Assembly (NCBI GenBank): GCA_002423105.1
Contig: DIUT01000048.1
Span: 1-39,539 of the forward strand
Source: Geobacter sp. UBA6151
GTDB lineage: Bacteria > Desulfobacterota > Desulfuromonadia > Geobacterales > Pseudopelobacteraceae
Reading direction: 5' to 3'
DNA: 39,539 bases
The notes under the pieces are model-generated. The model was not told the DNA's origin and did no database searches. It saw only the letters and a program-made list of their open reading frames with translations. Shown here piece after piece: positions 32,562 to 39,394 of the stretch; positions within the stretch are counted from its first letter, which is position 1; each line of letters opens with the position of its first letter. The position numbers and the translations under genes were made by a program.

Positions 32562-33928
32562 CCGAAAAAATCCGTATCCTGTTTGTTGATGATGAACCTG
32601 CCTACTGTCGCATCTTTCGCAGCCGTATCGGTCGGGACCCGCGCTTTCAGGTGGAAACGGCCATGAGTGGCGAGGAGGCGCTGTTGCGTCTTCAGCAATT
32701 TTCGGCCGATATGGTGTTTACTGATCTGCAGATGCCGTTCATGGACGGCTTTGAGCTGCTCACCGAGATAAAAAGCCGCTATCCCTACCTGTTTGTGCTG
32801 ATTTTGACCGGTCTTGATTCAACCTCCCAAGCGGTCAAGGCAATGAAGGCAGGAGCCTACGACTATCTGCTCAAACCCCTGGATTTCGACATGGTGGAGC
32901 GCGCCATTGAAACCGTTTGTGCTCACCGCAACGCCTTTCACTCGCACTCTTCCCTTGATGAGGCGCGTCAAAGAGGCTTCAGCTTTGAAAACATTATCGG
33001 CCAGGACCGCAAGATGTTTGAAATCTACGAAAAAATCAACCAGGTGGCGCAGACCCAGGCCACGGTGTTGATTACCGGAGAAAGCGGTACCGGCAAGGAA
33101 CTGATCGCTGCTGCCATTCATGGCAAAAGTTCCAGAAAAGACGGCCCTTTTCTTCAGGTAAACTGTGCCGCACTGTCGGATGGATTGGTAAGTAGCGAAC
33201 TGTTCGGCCACGAGAAGGGGGCCTTTACCGGTGCCGTCAGCCAGAAGAAAGGGTTGTTCGAGCAGGCTTCCGGAGGAACCCTGTTTCTTGACGAAATCGG
33301 CGATATTTCCATGACAACGCAGGTGGCTCTGTTGCGTATATTGGAAATGGGCACCTTTCAACGGGTCGGCGGTACGGAAACGCTCCGCGCGGATGTGCGG
33401 ATGATCTTTGCCACGAACCGTGACCTGGCCAAAGCGGTCACAGAAAAGCAGTTTCGGGAGGACCTGTACTATCGAATTAACGTGGTTTCTTTGCAGGCAC
33501 CCCCCTTGCGGGAACGCAAATCCGACATCCCGCTTCTGGCAAACTATTTTCTGGAACGTTTCCGGTTGTTGAACGGCAAGCAGATTGAAGGTTTTTCCGC
33601 GGACGCCATGGAGACGCTTTGCCGTTACCACTGGCCCGGAAACTGTCGTGAGCTGGCCAACATTATCGAGCATGCCGTGGTATTCAGCCGTAACCGGCTG
33701 CTGACGCCTGCTGATTTCCCGGAACTGGTCCGGCAACCGCTTCGGCCCCAGACCGGTGTGATCCTCAGCTGCGCCTCATCAACCCTGGCTGAGGTTGAGG
33801 CGTCCTTAATCAGGCGGGTTCTGGAGGAAAAACAATGGAACCTCAAGCAGGCTGCCGATGTTCTGGATATCGCCCGTGGCACGTTGTACGGTAAGATCGA
33901 GAAATACGGCATCAGCAAGCCGGAATAA
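32558..33928 (+). CDS. NtrC-family sigma54-dependent response regulator
   Basis: The 456-aa activator has an N-terminal receiver with D56 (MVFTDLQMPFMDG) and a conserved Lys (LLKPLDF). Its AAA+ domain has Walker A GESGTGKE near 174, GAFTGA near 221 and Walker B GGTLFLDEIGD. The C-terminal Fis helix-turn-helix ends LDIARGTLYGKIEKYGI. I start it at GTG 32558, which overlaps the receiver stop as GTGA, with AAGGAG 11 nt upstream. Its cognate kinase is probably the upstream gene. Target promoters could include the sigma54 promoter at 36351. Confidence 0.95.
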   Translation: MTEKIRILFVDDEPAYCRIFRSRIGRDPRFQVETAMSGEEALLRLQQFSADMVFTDLQMPFMDGFELLTEIKSRYPYLFVLILTGLDSTSQAVKAMKAGAYDYLLKPLDFDMVERAIETVCAHRNAFHSHSSLDEARQRGFSFENIIGQDRKMFEIYEKINQVAQTQATVLITGESGTGKELIAAAIHGKSSRKDGPFLQVNCAALSDGLVSSELFGHEKGAFTGAVSQKKGLFEQASGGTLFLDEIGDISMTTQVALLRILEMGTFQRVGGTETLRADVRMIFATNRDLAKAVTEKQFREDLYYRINVVSLQAPPLRERKSDIPLLANYFLERFRLLNGKQIEGFSADAMETLCRYHWPGNCRELANIIEHAVVFSRNRLLTPADFPELVRQPLRPQTGVILSCASSTLAEVEASLIRRVLEEKQWNLKQAADVLDIARGTLYGKIEKYGISKPE

Positions 33929-34006
33929 ATGATTCGTTGTAATTCCCAAAAGCATTCAAGCTGACATCTGTTCCCCCTGGGGCAGGTGGGTAAGGTGTCA
34001 CTTTGA

Positions 34007-34135
34007 TCACCTGGTTGAATTGTCTCCTACAAGCCGCTCAATGACAAACAAACCTTCCAACATCACGCAGTCTTGCGAAGACAAACCAGGATCGTCCAGA
34101 AATACCTGTACCTGGTCTTGTGGCGGTCTAGCCAT
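34007..34135 (-). pseudogene. Truncated HipA-like partner (candidate relic)
   Basis: A 42-codon frame starts inside the XRE regulator's stop (ATGGCTAG), the coupling expected of a hipB-hipA pair. Its start MARPPQDQVQVFLDDPG resembles a HipA N-terminal beta strand, but the frame ends after 42 residues. No continuing HipA frame was found to the left, up to the NtrC-type gene. I read it as the stub of a deleted toxin; a genuine small protein is also possible. Confidence 0.4.
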
Positions 34136-34481
34136 GGTCTTTCTCTTTTTCGTGGTGGACAACCATCCTTTTTGGAGCACGCCTTGGTTTGGATAACGCC
34201 TCGTCTTGCAGGCGTCGGCCAAGAACATCTTCTTTTGCCACAAAAGCCAGATCTTCGGTCAAGCCAAGGACGCGCAACACCTGTACATAAACACCAATGG
34301 AAACAGACGGTTCGCCTTTTTCGACCTTGTAGAGCGTTGGGCGTGAAATGTCCGCTCTGGCACAGACGATTTCCATTGAGAACCGCCGACGTAATCGGGC
34401 GTCTTTGAGTCGCTGCCCCAGATCCCGCAACTCCCTGGCTGAAGATGGGTACAGTGATGTAGTTCGATTTGGGCTTGTCAT
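34128..34481 (-). CDS. XRE-family HipB-like regulator
   Basis: The 117-aa protein has one helix-turn-helix in RDLGQRLKDARLRRRFSMEI followed by CARADISRPTLYKVEKGEPS. A basic tail follows (SKPRRAPKRMVVHHEKEKDH). It resembles the longer HipB-type antitoxins that precede hipA genes. No convincing Shine-Dalgarno precedes the ATG, and the predicted transcript would start only a few bases upstream, so translation may be nearly leaderless. The expected hipA is truncated downstream. Its present role is unclear. Confidence 0.85.
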   Translation of the reverse strand: MTSPNRTTSLYPSSARELRDLGQRLKDARLRRRFSMEIVCARADISRPTLYKVEKGEPSVSIGVYVQVLRVLGLTEDLAFVAKEDVLGRRLQDEALSKPRRAPKRMVVHHEKEKDHG

Positions 34482-34493
34482 AACGGTAAGTAC

Positions 34494-34521
34494 TATTTAC
34501 ATAATAGGTTTAATTTGTCAA
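34494..34521 (-). promoter_or_regulatory. Promoter of the XRE regulator
   Basis: The minus strand has TTGACA (34521-34516), a 16-bp spacer and TAAATA (34499-34494). Transcription would begin roughly 6-8 bases before the ATG. The -10 region lies in an imperfect palindrome, GTAAGTACTATTTAC, a possible autorepressor site. Confidence 0.5.
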
Positions 34522-34571
34522 ATATAATTAACATTGTGGTTTGGTGTTGCGGTGTTTGATGAGCATCCGTT

Positions 34572-35918
34572 TCAGCCGGGAGGGGAGCCGCGGGGATCGC
34601 GGAGATAATCTGCGCTATCATCAAGGCCAAGAGCCCGAAATACTATGTTGTAGCCTTGAAAATCCATAATCAGATTTTTAGCCTTCTTTTCAAGTTCTGT
34701 TAAGCTGATTCTGCCCTTGTTGACTTTTATCTCTCCGATGACAAGTTCTTTTCTGATGTCGTTCACCGCCACCAGGTCAATTTCATTTTTATTGCCACGT
34801 TCCCAATATGAGCCGATGCGATTGTATTCGCCACTTTCTGCAAAGAGCTTATGGAAGTATCGCTCCAGTATTCTGCCGGACCAGGTGGAATAATCTCGCT
34901 CGACTATCTCGCGGATATAGCTGAAGTTGCCAGTTTCGATTGCTGATAGGTTGCGATAGATGAACCTGAACCAGAAGTTCAAGAAGTTGTCACAAATATA
35001 ATACTTCTGCAGCCTGCTTCCAGGTTTTGCGTTGATTGGTTTGTGCCGGTCGATCAGGGCGTATTCCCCTTCAAGCCTGGTAAGGTATGCACCGGCATGA
35101 ATATCCAGAACCGACTCTATTTCGCTCCTGGCGGTCTTGCCGCTAGCTATCAACTCTAAAATGGAGAAGTACGTGCCATACTCTCTGCCAAACTCTTCGA
35201 TTATCAGGCTTTTCCCTTCATTCAGGAACGGCGAGAACTGACGAAACATGAAGTCAAACATCTGATGCCTGGGCAGCGCATTATTCTCTGCCAGCAGTTC
35301 AATGTATTTTGGCAGACCACCTGTTATGGCATAGACATCAAACAGGGTCTGGGTATCAGTGTGGCCGAAGTCGCTTGTTACAGAAAAGATTGAATGAATG
35401 CTGAAAGGCTTAAGAAATATAATCCGGTCGGCTCTGCCGAACAATGGTTCCTTCTCGTCTTGAAAAATACGATACATCAATGAATGTACCGACCCGATAA
35501 AAATCACGTTAAGTTTACATCTGGCCTTGTTGCGATCCCATATTCCCTGTACTTCGGAATAGACAGCCGGGTTTATGCTGAAGAAATCCTGGAATTCATC
35601 AACAATCAGTGTGATTTGCTCGGTGCGGGACAGTTCGATGAGCAAGGTGAAAATATCTTTGAAATGGCGGATTTCGCCAATGACCGGTATGGTGAAAGTA
35701 CGTCGAATTTCTTCGATGAACTCCTGGCAGAGTAGCGATTCGGCTTTTTTGGATACGAACAGGTAGAGGTGTTTGTGTCGTTTGGCTGATTCCAGCGCGA
35801 GAATGGTCTTGCCGACCCGCCGACGGCCGGTAAGGACGGTCATCCGTCCGCTGGTGTTGGACTGCTCATAGAGTGTAGCCAGTTCTTTTAGCTCGTTTTC
35901 TCTGTTGTAAAATTTCAT
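34572..35918 (-). CDS. AAA+ ATPase with DUF234/nuclease-like C-terminus
   Basis: The 448-aa protein has an N-terminal P-loop ATPase of the archaeal-type ATPase family: Walker A LTGRRRVGKTILAL near residues 29-42 and Walker B ITLIVDEFQDFF. A winged-helix-like region follows around residues 240-300. The C-terminal DUF234-type domain contains NEIDLVAVND and ELVIGEIKVNKG. These provide the D and E-x-K of a PD-(D/E)xK nuclease-like core. Members are often mobile and of unknown cellular role, sometimes linked to defence. It stands alone on the minus strand. The Shine-Dalgarno is weak (AGGCGG). Confidence 0.88.
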   Translation of the reverse strand: MKFYNRENELKELATLYEQSNTSGRMTVLTGRRRVGKTILALESAKRHKHLYLFVSKKAESLLCQEFIEEIRRTFTIPVIGEIRHFKDIFTLLIELSRTEQITLIVDEFQDFFSINPAVYSEVQGIWDRNKARCKLNVIFIGSVHSLMYRIFQDEKEPLFGRADRIIFLKPFSIHSIFSVTSDFGHTDTQTLFDVYAITGGLPKYIELLAENNALPRHQMFDFMFRQFSPFLNEGKSLIIEEFGREYGTYFSILELIASGKTARSEIESVLDIHAGAYLTRLEGEYALIDRHKPINAKPGSRLQKYYICDNFLNFWFRFIYRNLSAIETGNFSYIREIVERDYSTWSGRILERYFHKLFAESGEYNRIGSYWERGNKNEIDLVAVNDIRKELVIGEIKVNKGRISLTELEKKAKNLIMDFQGYNIVFRALGLDDSADYLRDPRGSPPG

Positions 35919-35937
35919 GATAAGCGCCGCCTGTTAA

Positions 35938-35953
35938 AGTAATGGCCGTTACT
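35938..35953. promoter_or_regulatory. Operator-like palindrome upstream of the ATPase
   Basis: AGTAATGGCCGTTACT matches its own reverse complement at 14 of 16 positions. It sits about 20 bp upstream of the ATPase ATG, where a bound repressor could block transcription or early elongation. The cognate protein is unknown. Confidence 0.4.
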
Positions 35954-36074
35954 GTAATTGATGTACAGCCTATTTGCAATCTGATAACGAAGACAAGCCA
36001 GAACGGGACCCATCTTCATATTCGAGCGACAGTTGCATTGCCAAAACAAATGCGATTGGTATCAAAATTAACAG

Positions 36075-36103
36075 CTGTCATATTTGGTGGCGATATTTGA
36101 CAG
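36075..36103. repeat. Inverted repeat CTGTCA/TGACAG
   Basis: CTGTCA (36075-36080) and TGACAG (36098-36103) form a perfect 6-bp inverted repeat with a 17-bp spacer. It lies between the divergent ATPase and porin genes. Function unknown; it could be a regulator site. Confidence 0.4.
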
Positions 36104-36139
36104 GAAACAGAAACATTTGGGGGAGAATTTAGGTCTTTT

Positions 36140-36154
36140 TTGATAGCAAATCAA
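36140..36154. promoter_or_regulatory. FNR/CRP-like inverted repeat
   Basis: TTGAT-AGCAA-ATCAA is a perfect 5-bp inverted repeat like FNR half-sites, but the spacer is 5 bp where FNR uses 4. It lies about 200 bp upstream of the sigma54 promoter. Assignment to a regulator is uncertain. Confidence 0.3.
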
Positions 36155-36172
36155 GTACGGTAAGCCAGGTGT

Positions 36173-36193
36173 CGTAATTTGAACACGTCAAAT
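36173..36193 (+). promoter_or_regulatory. Upstream activator site 1 candidate for the porin operon
   Basis: CGTAATTTGAACA begins here and recurs at 36262. The site also forms a perfect inverted repeat ATTTGA-ACACG-TCAAAT at 36177-36193. Its centre is about 170 bp upstream of the -24 element, within the usual range for sigma54 enhancers. Confidence 0.45.
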
Positions 36194-36261
36194 AATAAGT
36201 GTAACCATACATAATGAATGGTTTTTTTTTGGTGGTCGGATGTTTTTTATGTAACATGTGC

Positions 36262-36274
36262 CGTAATTTGGACA
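36262..36274 (+). promoter_or_regulatory. Upstream activator site 2 candidate for the porin operon
   Basis: CGTAATTTGGACA matches site 1 at 12 of 13 positions, 89 bp downstream and in the same orientation. It lies about 85 bp upstream of the -24 element. The inverted repeat seen at site 1 is only partly kept. Confidence 0.45.
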
Positions 36275-36350
36275 GTAAATATGGGGGATTGTTTTGTTAT
36301 TTTGTGTTAAGTATTCAATATTTATGCATAATTTAATTGTTTTTACTCTA

Positions 36351-36366
36351 TGGCATGTGTGTTGCA
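36351..36366 (+). promoter_or_regulatory. Sigma54 promoter of the porin-cytochrome operon
   Basis: TGGCATGTGTGTTGCA matches TGGCAC-N5-TTGCW with one change (T for C). GG and GC are at the correct -24/-12 spacing. Transcription would begin near 36378, giving a leader of about 195 nt before the porin start. Confidence 0.75.
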
Positions 36367-36377
36367 AAAGAAATTGT

Positions 36378-36572
36378 CAGCTAGCCTAAAAGAGGTGTTT
36401 TTTGGTGGTAACTTGTTTGAATGTTTATGTATTTTCTGTTTTTCACGCATGTATACATTATGAGGAAATCACATTGCAGCTATGTTGGTATTGAGGTATT
36501 TGTAATAACCTAGCAAACGCGAATGTCCGGCACGTTTCCGCGAGTGCGATTAAGTGAGCAGGAGGAGCTAGA
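36378..36572 (+). other. Long leader of the porin operon with possible hairpins
   Basis: The predicted 5' leader contains two mutually exclusive stems near its end. AAACG (36515-36519) can pair with CGTTT (36533-36537), and GCAC (36530-36533) can pair with GTGC (36544-36547). It does not match the GEMM c-di-GMP riboswitch core. A regulatory RNA function is speculative. Confidence 0.25.
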
Positions 36573-37874
36573 TTGAGAGGCAATTACATCAACAGATTTA
36601 GGTGGTTACGTAATTTGCCGTTACGTCGGGCATTGGGGGTGCTGGCGGTTGGCACGTTGTTGATGTCTGCTCATCAGGCGTATGCGGCGGATACAACCTA
36701 TACAGGCGAATTTAATACACTCTTGCGGATGGGTAAGGATGCGGGCAAACGTAATCTGTATCCGGTCTATGAATATCTTCGCCTTCAGACTAATACAACT
36801 TTGAAAGATGGTTCAGATGTTTCATTTCAGTTTGGTGGTTGGGGGCGCCTTGATCTTGCCGATAAAAGCTCCAGCCAGGTCACAGACGGTGATGTCCAGT
36901 ACGCGCTGCTAAGTTACCAGGGCGCAAAGAATAACCTTGTCATTAATCTGGGACGTCAGTTTGTGGCGGAAGGTGTGGCTACCGAACTGCTCGACGGACT
37001 GTATCTCCGGCAAGATCTGAAAGCTGGTTTTGGGGCTGCCGCCTATGTTGGTAAACCGGTTATGACAACAGTTCAGGAAAAAACGGTTGATACGGTCTAT
37101 GGCGCTCGTCTCAGTCATACGATGCCAGCTTATTATGCCATTGGCGCAAGTGTGCTGAAAAGTGATCGCGGTAGTGAGCGGTACCGTGAAGAAGCAGGTA
37201 TTGACGTCTGGGCGCGTCCAATAACTGACCTCGACCTTACCGGACGGACTTCCTATAACTCAATTACCTCCGGTTGGATGGAACATGCCTATGCGCTGTC
37301 ATATGCACCACTTGAAAGCCTGAAGCTTTCCGTAGATCTGGCAAACATCAACTACCGGCATTATTTCCATAACATGACCATGTCTGCCTTCAGTCTGAAG
37401 AACGGCATAATCAATCCTGATGAAAACATGGTGAGTGTCGGTGGCTCTGTTGCCTATAACCTGACGAAAAATTTGACCGTTACCGCAGATTTCAAAAATT
37501 ATGCGTATAACATTATCGGCGAATCAAATTATTATGGCGGTAAGGTAAGCTATCGATTGCCGGACTCTCTCTTGGCCGGAGCGGGTTTTTACCGTATGGA
37601 TGGTGCCACCTCGCGCTTGCGCTACAATGAGCTGCGCGCCTATGTATCGAAAATGCTGGGCAAAACTGATCTCACTGCTGATTTCATCACGCTTATGTAC
37701 GATAAAAGCGTGGCTGGTGTAAAAAACAGCTACATTGTCACGGGCGCGGCATCACATGCTTTCGGAAAGAAGGTGAAAGTGGGCGCTGATATTGAGTACT
37801 CACGCACACCTGATTTTGACAATCAGCTGCGTGGCATACTGAAACTGAGCTACCTGTTTGATACAACGCCGTAA
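36573..37874 (+). CDS. Outer-membrane porin-like beta-barrel of a cytochrome conduit
   Basis: The 433-aa protein starts at TTG with GGAGGAG upstream. It has a long signal peptide ending AHQAYAAD (cleavage near residue 39). The rest alternates short polar and hydrophobic strands, such as LYPVYEYLRLQTNTTLKDGSDVSFQFGGWGRLDL. It ends LRGILKLSYLFDTTP, whose aromatic-containing final strand fits a barrel. No heme motifs occur. Followed 12 bp later by multiheme lipoproteins, it resembles the porin part of Geobacter porin-cytochrome conduits. The exact conduit family (Omb, Ext or other) is not assigned. Confidence 0.8.
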   Translation: MRGNYINRFRWLRNLPLRRALGVLAVGTLLMSAHQAYAADTTYTGEFNTLLRMGKDAGKRNLYPVYEYLRLQTNTTLKDGSDVSFQFGGWGRLDLADKSSSQVTDGDVQYALLSYQGAKNNLVINLGRQFVAEGVATELLDGLYLRQDLKAGFGAAAYVGKPVMTTVQEKTVDTVYGARLSHTMPAYYAIGASVLKSDRGSERYREEAGIDVWARPITDLDLTGRTSYNSITSGWMEHAYALSYAPLESLKLSVDLANINYRHYFHNMTMSAFSLKNGIINPDENMVSVGGSVAYNLTKNLTVTADFKNYAYNIIGESNYYGGKVSYRLPDSLLAGAGFYRMDGATSRLRYNELRAYVSKMLGKTDLTADFITLMYDKSVAGVKNSYIVTGAASHAFGKKVKVGADIEYSRTPDFDNQLRGILKLSYLFDTTP

Positions 37875-37886
37875 AGGGGATACCAG

Positions 37887-38321
37887 GTGAAACGAATAGT
37901 ACCTTTCATACTTACCGCACTCATGCTCAGCATATTGTATGCCTGTGCCAACAATACCAGCATAGCGCGCAAGCATCCCATGGAAGTCAGCGGAATGCCC
38001 AACTGCGCTGAATGTCATAATGAACAATGGAAATTACTGAACCATCAGGCTCCTGATTTCTTCAAAAAACACGGACGGTTTGCCGGTAGTAATCAGACCT
38101 CCTGCACAACATGCCACACCAGGTCATTTTGCTCGGATTGTCACACCCGTAAGGATGAGTTGAAGCCCAGCCTCAAACATTCCGGCTCCCCGCAGCGCAA
38201 CTTCCCCCACCGGGCCGATTACATGACCCAGCACAAGATTGACGGCAGAATCAATCCTGCATCATGTACCAAGTGCCACGGTCGTCAGAACAACGCGAGG
38301 TGCATTGCATGCCATCGGTAA
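37887..38321 (+). CDS. Pentaheme c-type cytochrome lipoprotein
   Basis: The 144-aa protein has a signal peptide with lipobox-like LYAC (Cys20). Five CxxCH heme sites follow at residues 40, 73, 82, 127 and 139. Additional His residues could serve as distal ligands. It lies 12 bp after the porin gene and overlaps the next cytochrome gene by 13 bases. The position suggests a role passing electrons to or through the porin; whether it faces the periplasm or the surface is not known. Confidence 0.92.
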   Translation: MKRIVPFILTALMLSILYACANNTSIARKHPMEVSGMPNCAECHNEQWKLLNHQAPDFFKKHGRFAGSNQTSCTTCHTRSFCSDCHTRKDELKPSLKHSGSPQRNFPHRADYMTQHKIDGRINPASCTKCHGRQNNARCIACHR

Positions 38322-39265
38322 TTTCCTTTCGCCTGCCTGCCATTTTGCTACTCATGCTGCTGCCCCTGGCAAGCGGCTGCGGTGACGCGACCCCCCAGGC
38401 TGCTTTCAATCCCACCACTGGCACCCATGCCTCCGGCTGGGGGATAGCCCACAAGGCAGAAGCCCGCGCCGATATCGCCCGGTGTACCGACTGTCACGGC
38501 TCAAACCTCTTAGGCGGCGTAACAGCGGTAAGCTGCATGAGCCCCAATGCCATTAACGGACTACAATGCCATGCCACCAGCCCGGCGGTTGCTCCAACAG
38601 GCTGCACATCATGCCACGGTATCCCGCCAAACGGGCAGACTGCTCCAAACAGGGCGTCTGCCCATGCCAAACATCTGGCCATGGCAGGTATGACCTGTTC
38701 CACTTGCCATAATGGAGCCGGGTCGGGTACGCCTAACCATGCTAGGGGTACGGTCACGGTTTCTGCGCTTCCGACAGCATACCGGGCCAAAACCTACACC
38801 GCATTCGGCTTTAATGCTGCCAACAGCACCTGTTCAGGAATTATCTGTCATGGCGGTCGTATTGCCCCGAACTGGAACACCGGTTCGATCAACGTCGCCA
38901 CTGATTGTCTCAAGTGCCATGAGCAGGGGACAGCGCCTCAGACTCCCCAGTACAACAGTTTTTATTCCGGTAGCAAGTCGTTCGGTGGATCTACGGCAGC
39001 CAATCTGCATCAACTCCATCTGGCTTTGCCTGATCTGAGCGCGCCTGCTGGCACAAAACTGTTCTGCACCGCCTGCCATAACGGGATTGTCCAGACAAAA
39101 GAGCATTTTCCGAAACTCTACAACCCGTCTGGCAGTCCAGTCACTGCTGCCAGTACCATTGGCGGTTCCGGCACAAAAGTTTCAGCCTACACACCCTTTA
39201 CTGCCGCTGTGCCTTCAGGCAGTTGCGCCACGTCATGCCATACAACGCGTTACTGGATGAATTAA
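38309..39265 (+). CDS. Multiheme c-type cytochrome lipoprotein with unusual heme motifs
   Basis: The 318-aa protein has lipobox LASGC (Cys24). Five canonical CxxCH sites begin at residues 59, 99, 130, 200 and 253. Three longer motifs also occur: C-x4-CH at 175-181 (CSGIICH), C-x3-CH at 306-311 (CATSCH), and C-x10-CH at 76-88. Mixed CxxCH/CxxxxCH proteins are known in Geobacter. I start it at ATG 38309, inside the previous gene, with GAGG upstream. It is probably an outer-membrane electron-transfer component. The true heme count is between five and eight. Confidence 0.9.
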   Translation: MPSVISFRLPAILLLMLLPLASGCGDATPQAAFNPTTGTHASGWGIAHKAEARADIARCTDCHGSNLLGGVTAVSCMSPNAINGLQCHATSPAVAPTGCTSCHGIPPNGQTAPNRASAHAKHLAMAGMTCSTCHNGAGSGTPNHARGTVTVSALPTAYRAKTYTAFGFNAANSTCSGIICHGGRIAPNWNTGSINVATDCLKCHEQGTAPQTPQYNSFYSGSKSFGGSTAANLHQLHLALPDLSAPAGTKLFCTACHNGIVQTKEHFPKLYNPSGSPVTAASTIGGSGTKVSAYTPFTAAVPSGSCATSCHTTRYWMN

Positions 39266-39394
39266 GTAGCAGAGGTTTTTTTAGCAGGGCACCAATGTGC
39301 TGGTTGTGCACATAAATCAATGAAGAAAGGAGGTTGTAGTAAGCATTCGGCATTGTTCGCGTAGTTCAACCGAAAAAACGTTAGAGGAGGTTTT
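39266..39394 (+). other. Gap before the last gene, with weak stems
   Basis: The 129-bp gap contains a bulged stem near 39287-39310 (GCACCA pairing with TGGTTGTGC) and a GGTTG/CAACC pair near 39332-39371. A 14-codon frame at 39320 (MKKGGCSKHSALFA) lacks supporting evidence. There is no strong terminator, so read-through from the cytochrome genes is likely. Confidence 0.35.

Larger units (their letters stand above)
35919..36572. other. AT-rich 654-bp regulatory region
   Basis: No credible gene lies between the ATPase and the porin. The stretch is clearly more AT-rich than its neighbours. It holds a palindrome next to the ATPase, several inverted repeats, a direct 13-bp repeat pair, a sigma54 promoter and a long leader for the porin gene; these are listed separately. 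No tRNA, CRISPR or c-di-GMP riboswitch consensus was seen. Confidence 0.7.

Noticed and set aside
32819..33736. A 305-codon minus-strand frame inside the NtrC-type gene
   Set aside because: It is antisense to conserved AAA+ motifs and has no family signature or start signal.
33961..34002. TGACATC/GGTGTCA stem after the NtrC-type gene
   Set aside because: It has one wobble pair, a 25-bp interior and only a TTT tail. It might be a weak terminator but is not supported enough to list.
36378..36572. GEMM c-di-GMP/cGAMP riboswitch before the porin
   Set aside because: These riboswitches are common before Geobacter cytochrome genes, and TAGCAAAC near 36511 looked suggestive. The required GGGCAAACC, GAAA and GACGCAAAGCC blocks are absent.
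39320..39364. A 14-codon frame MKKGGCSKHSALFA between the cytochrome and the last lipoprotein
   Set aside because: It is very short, has no clear ribosome site of its own, and no supporting context.
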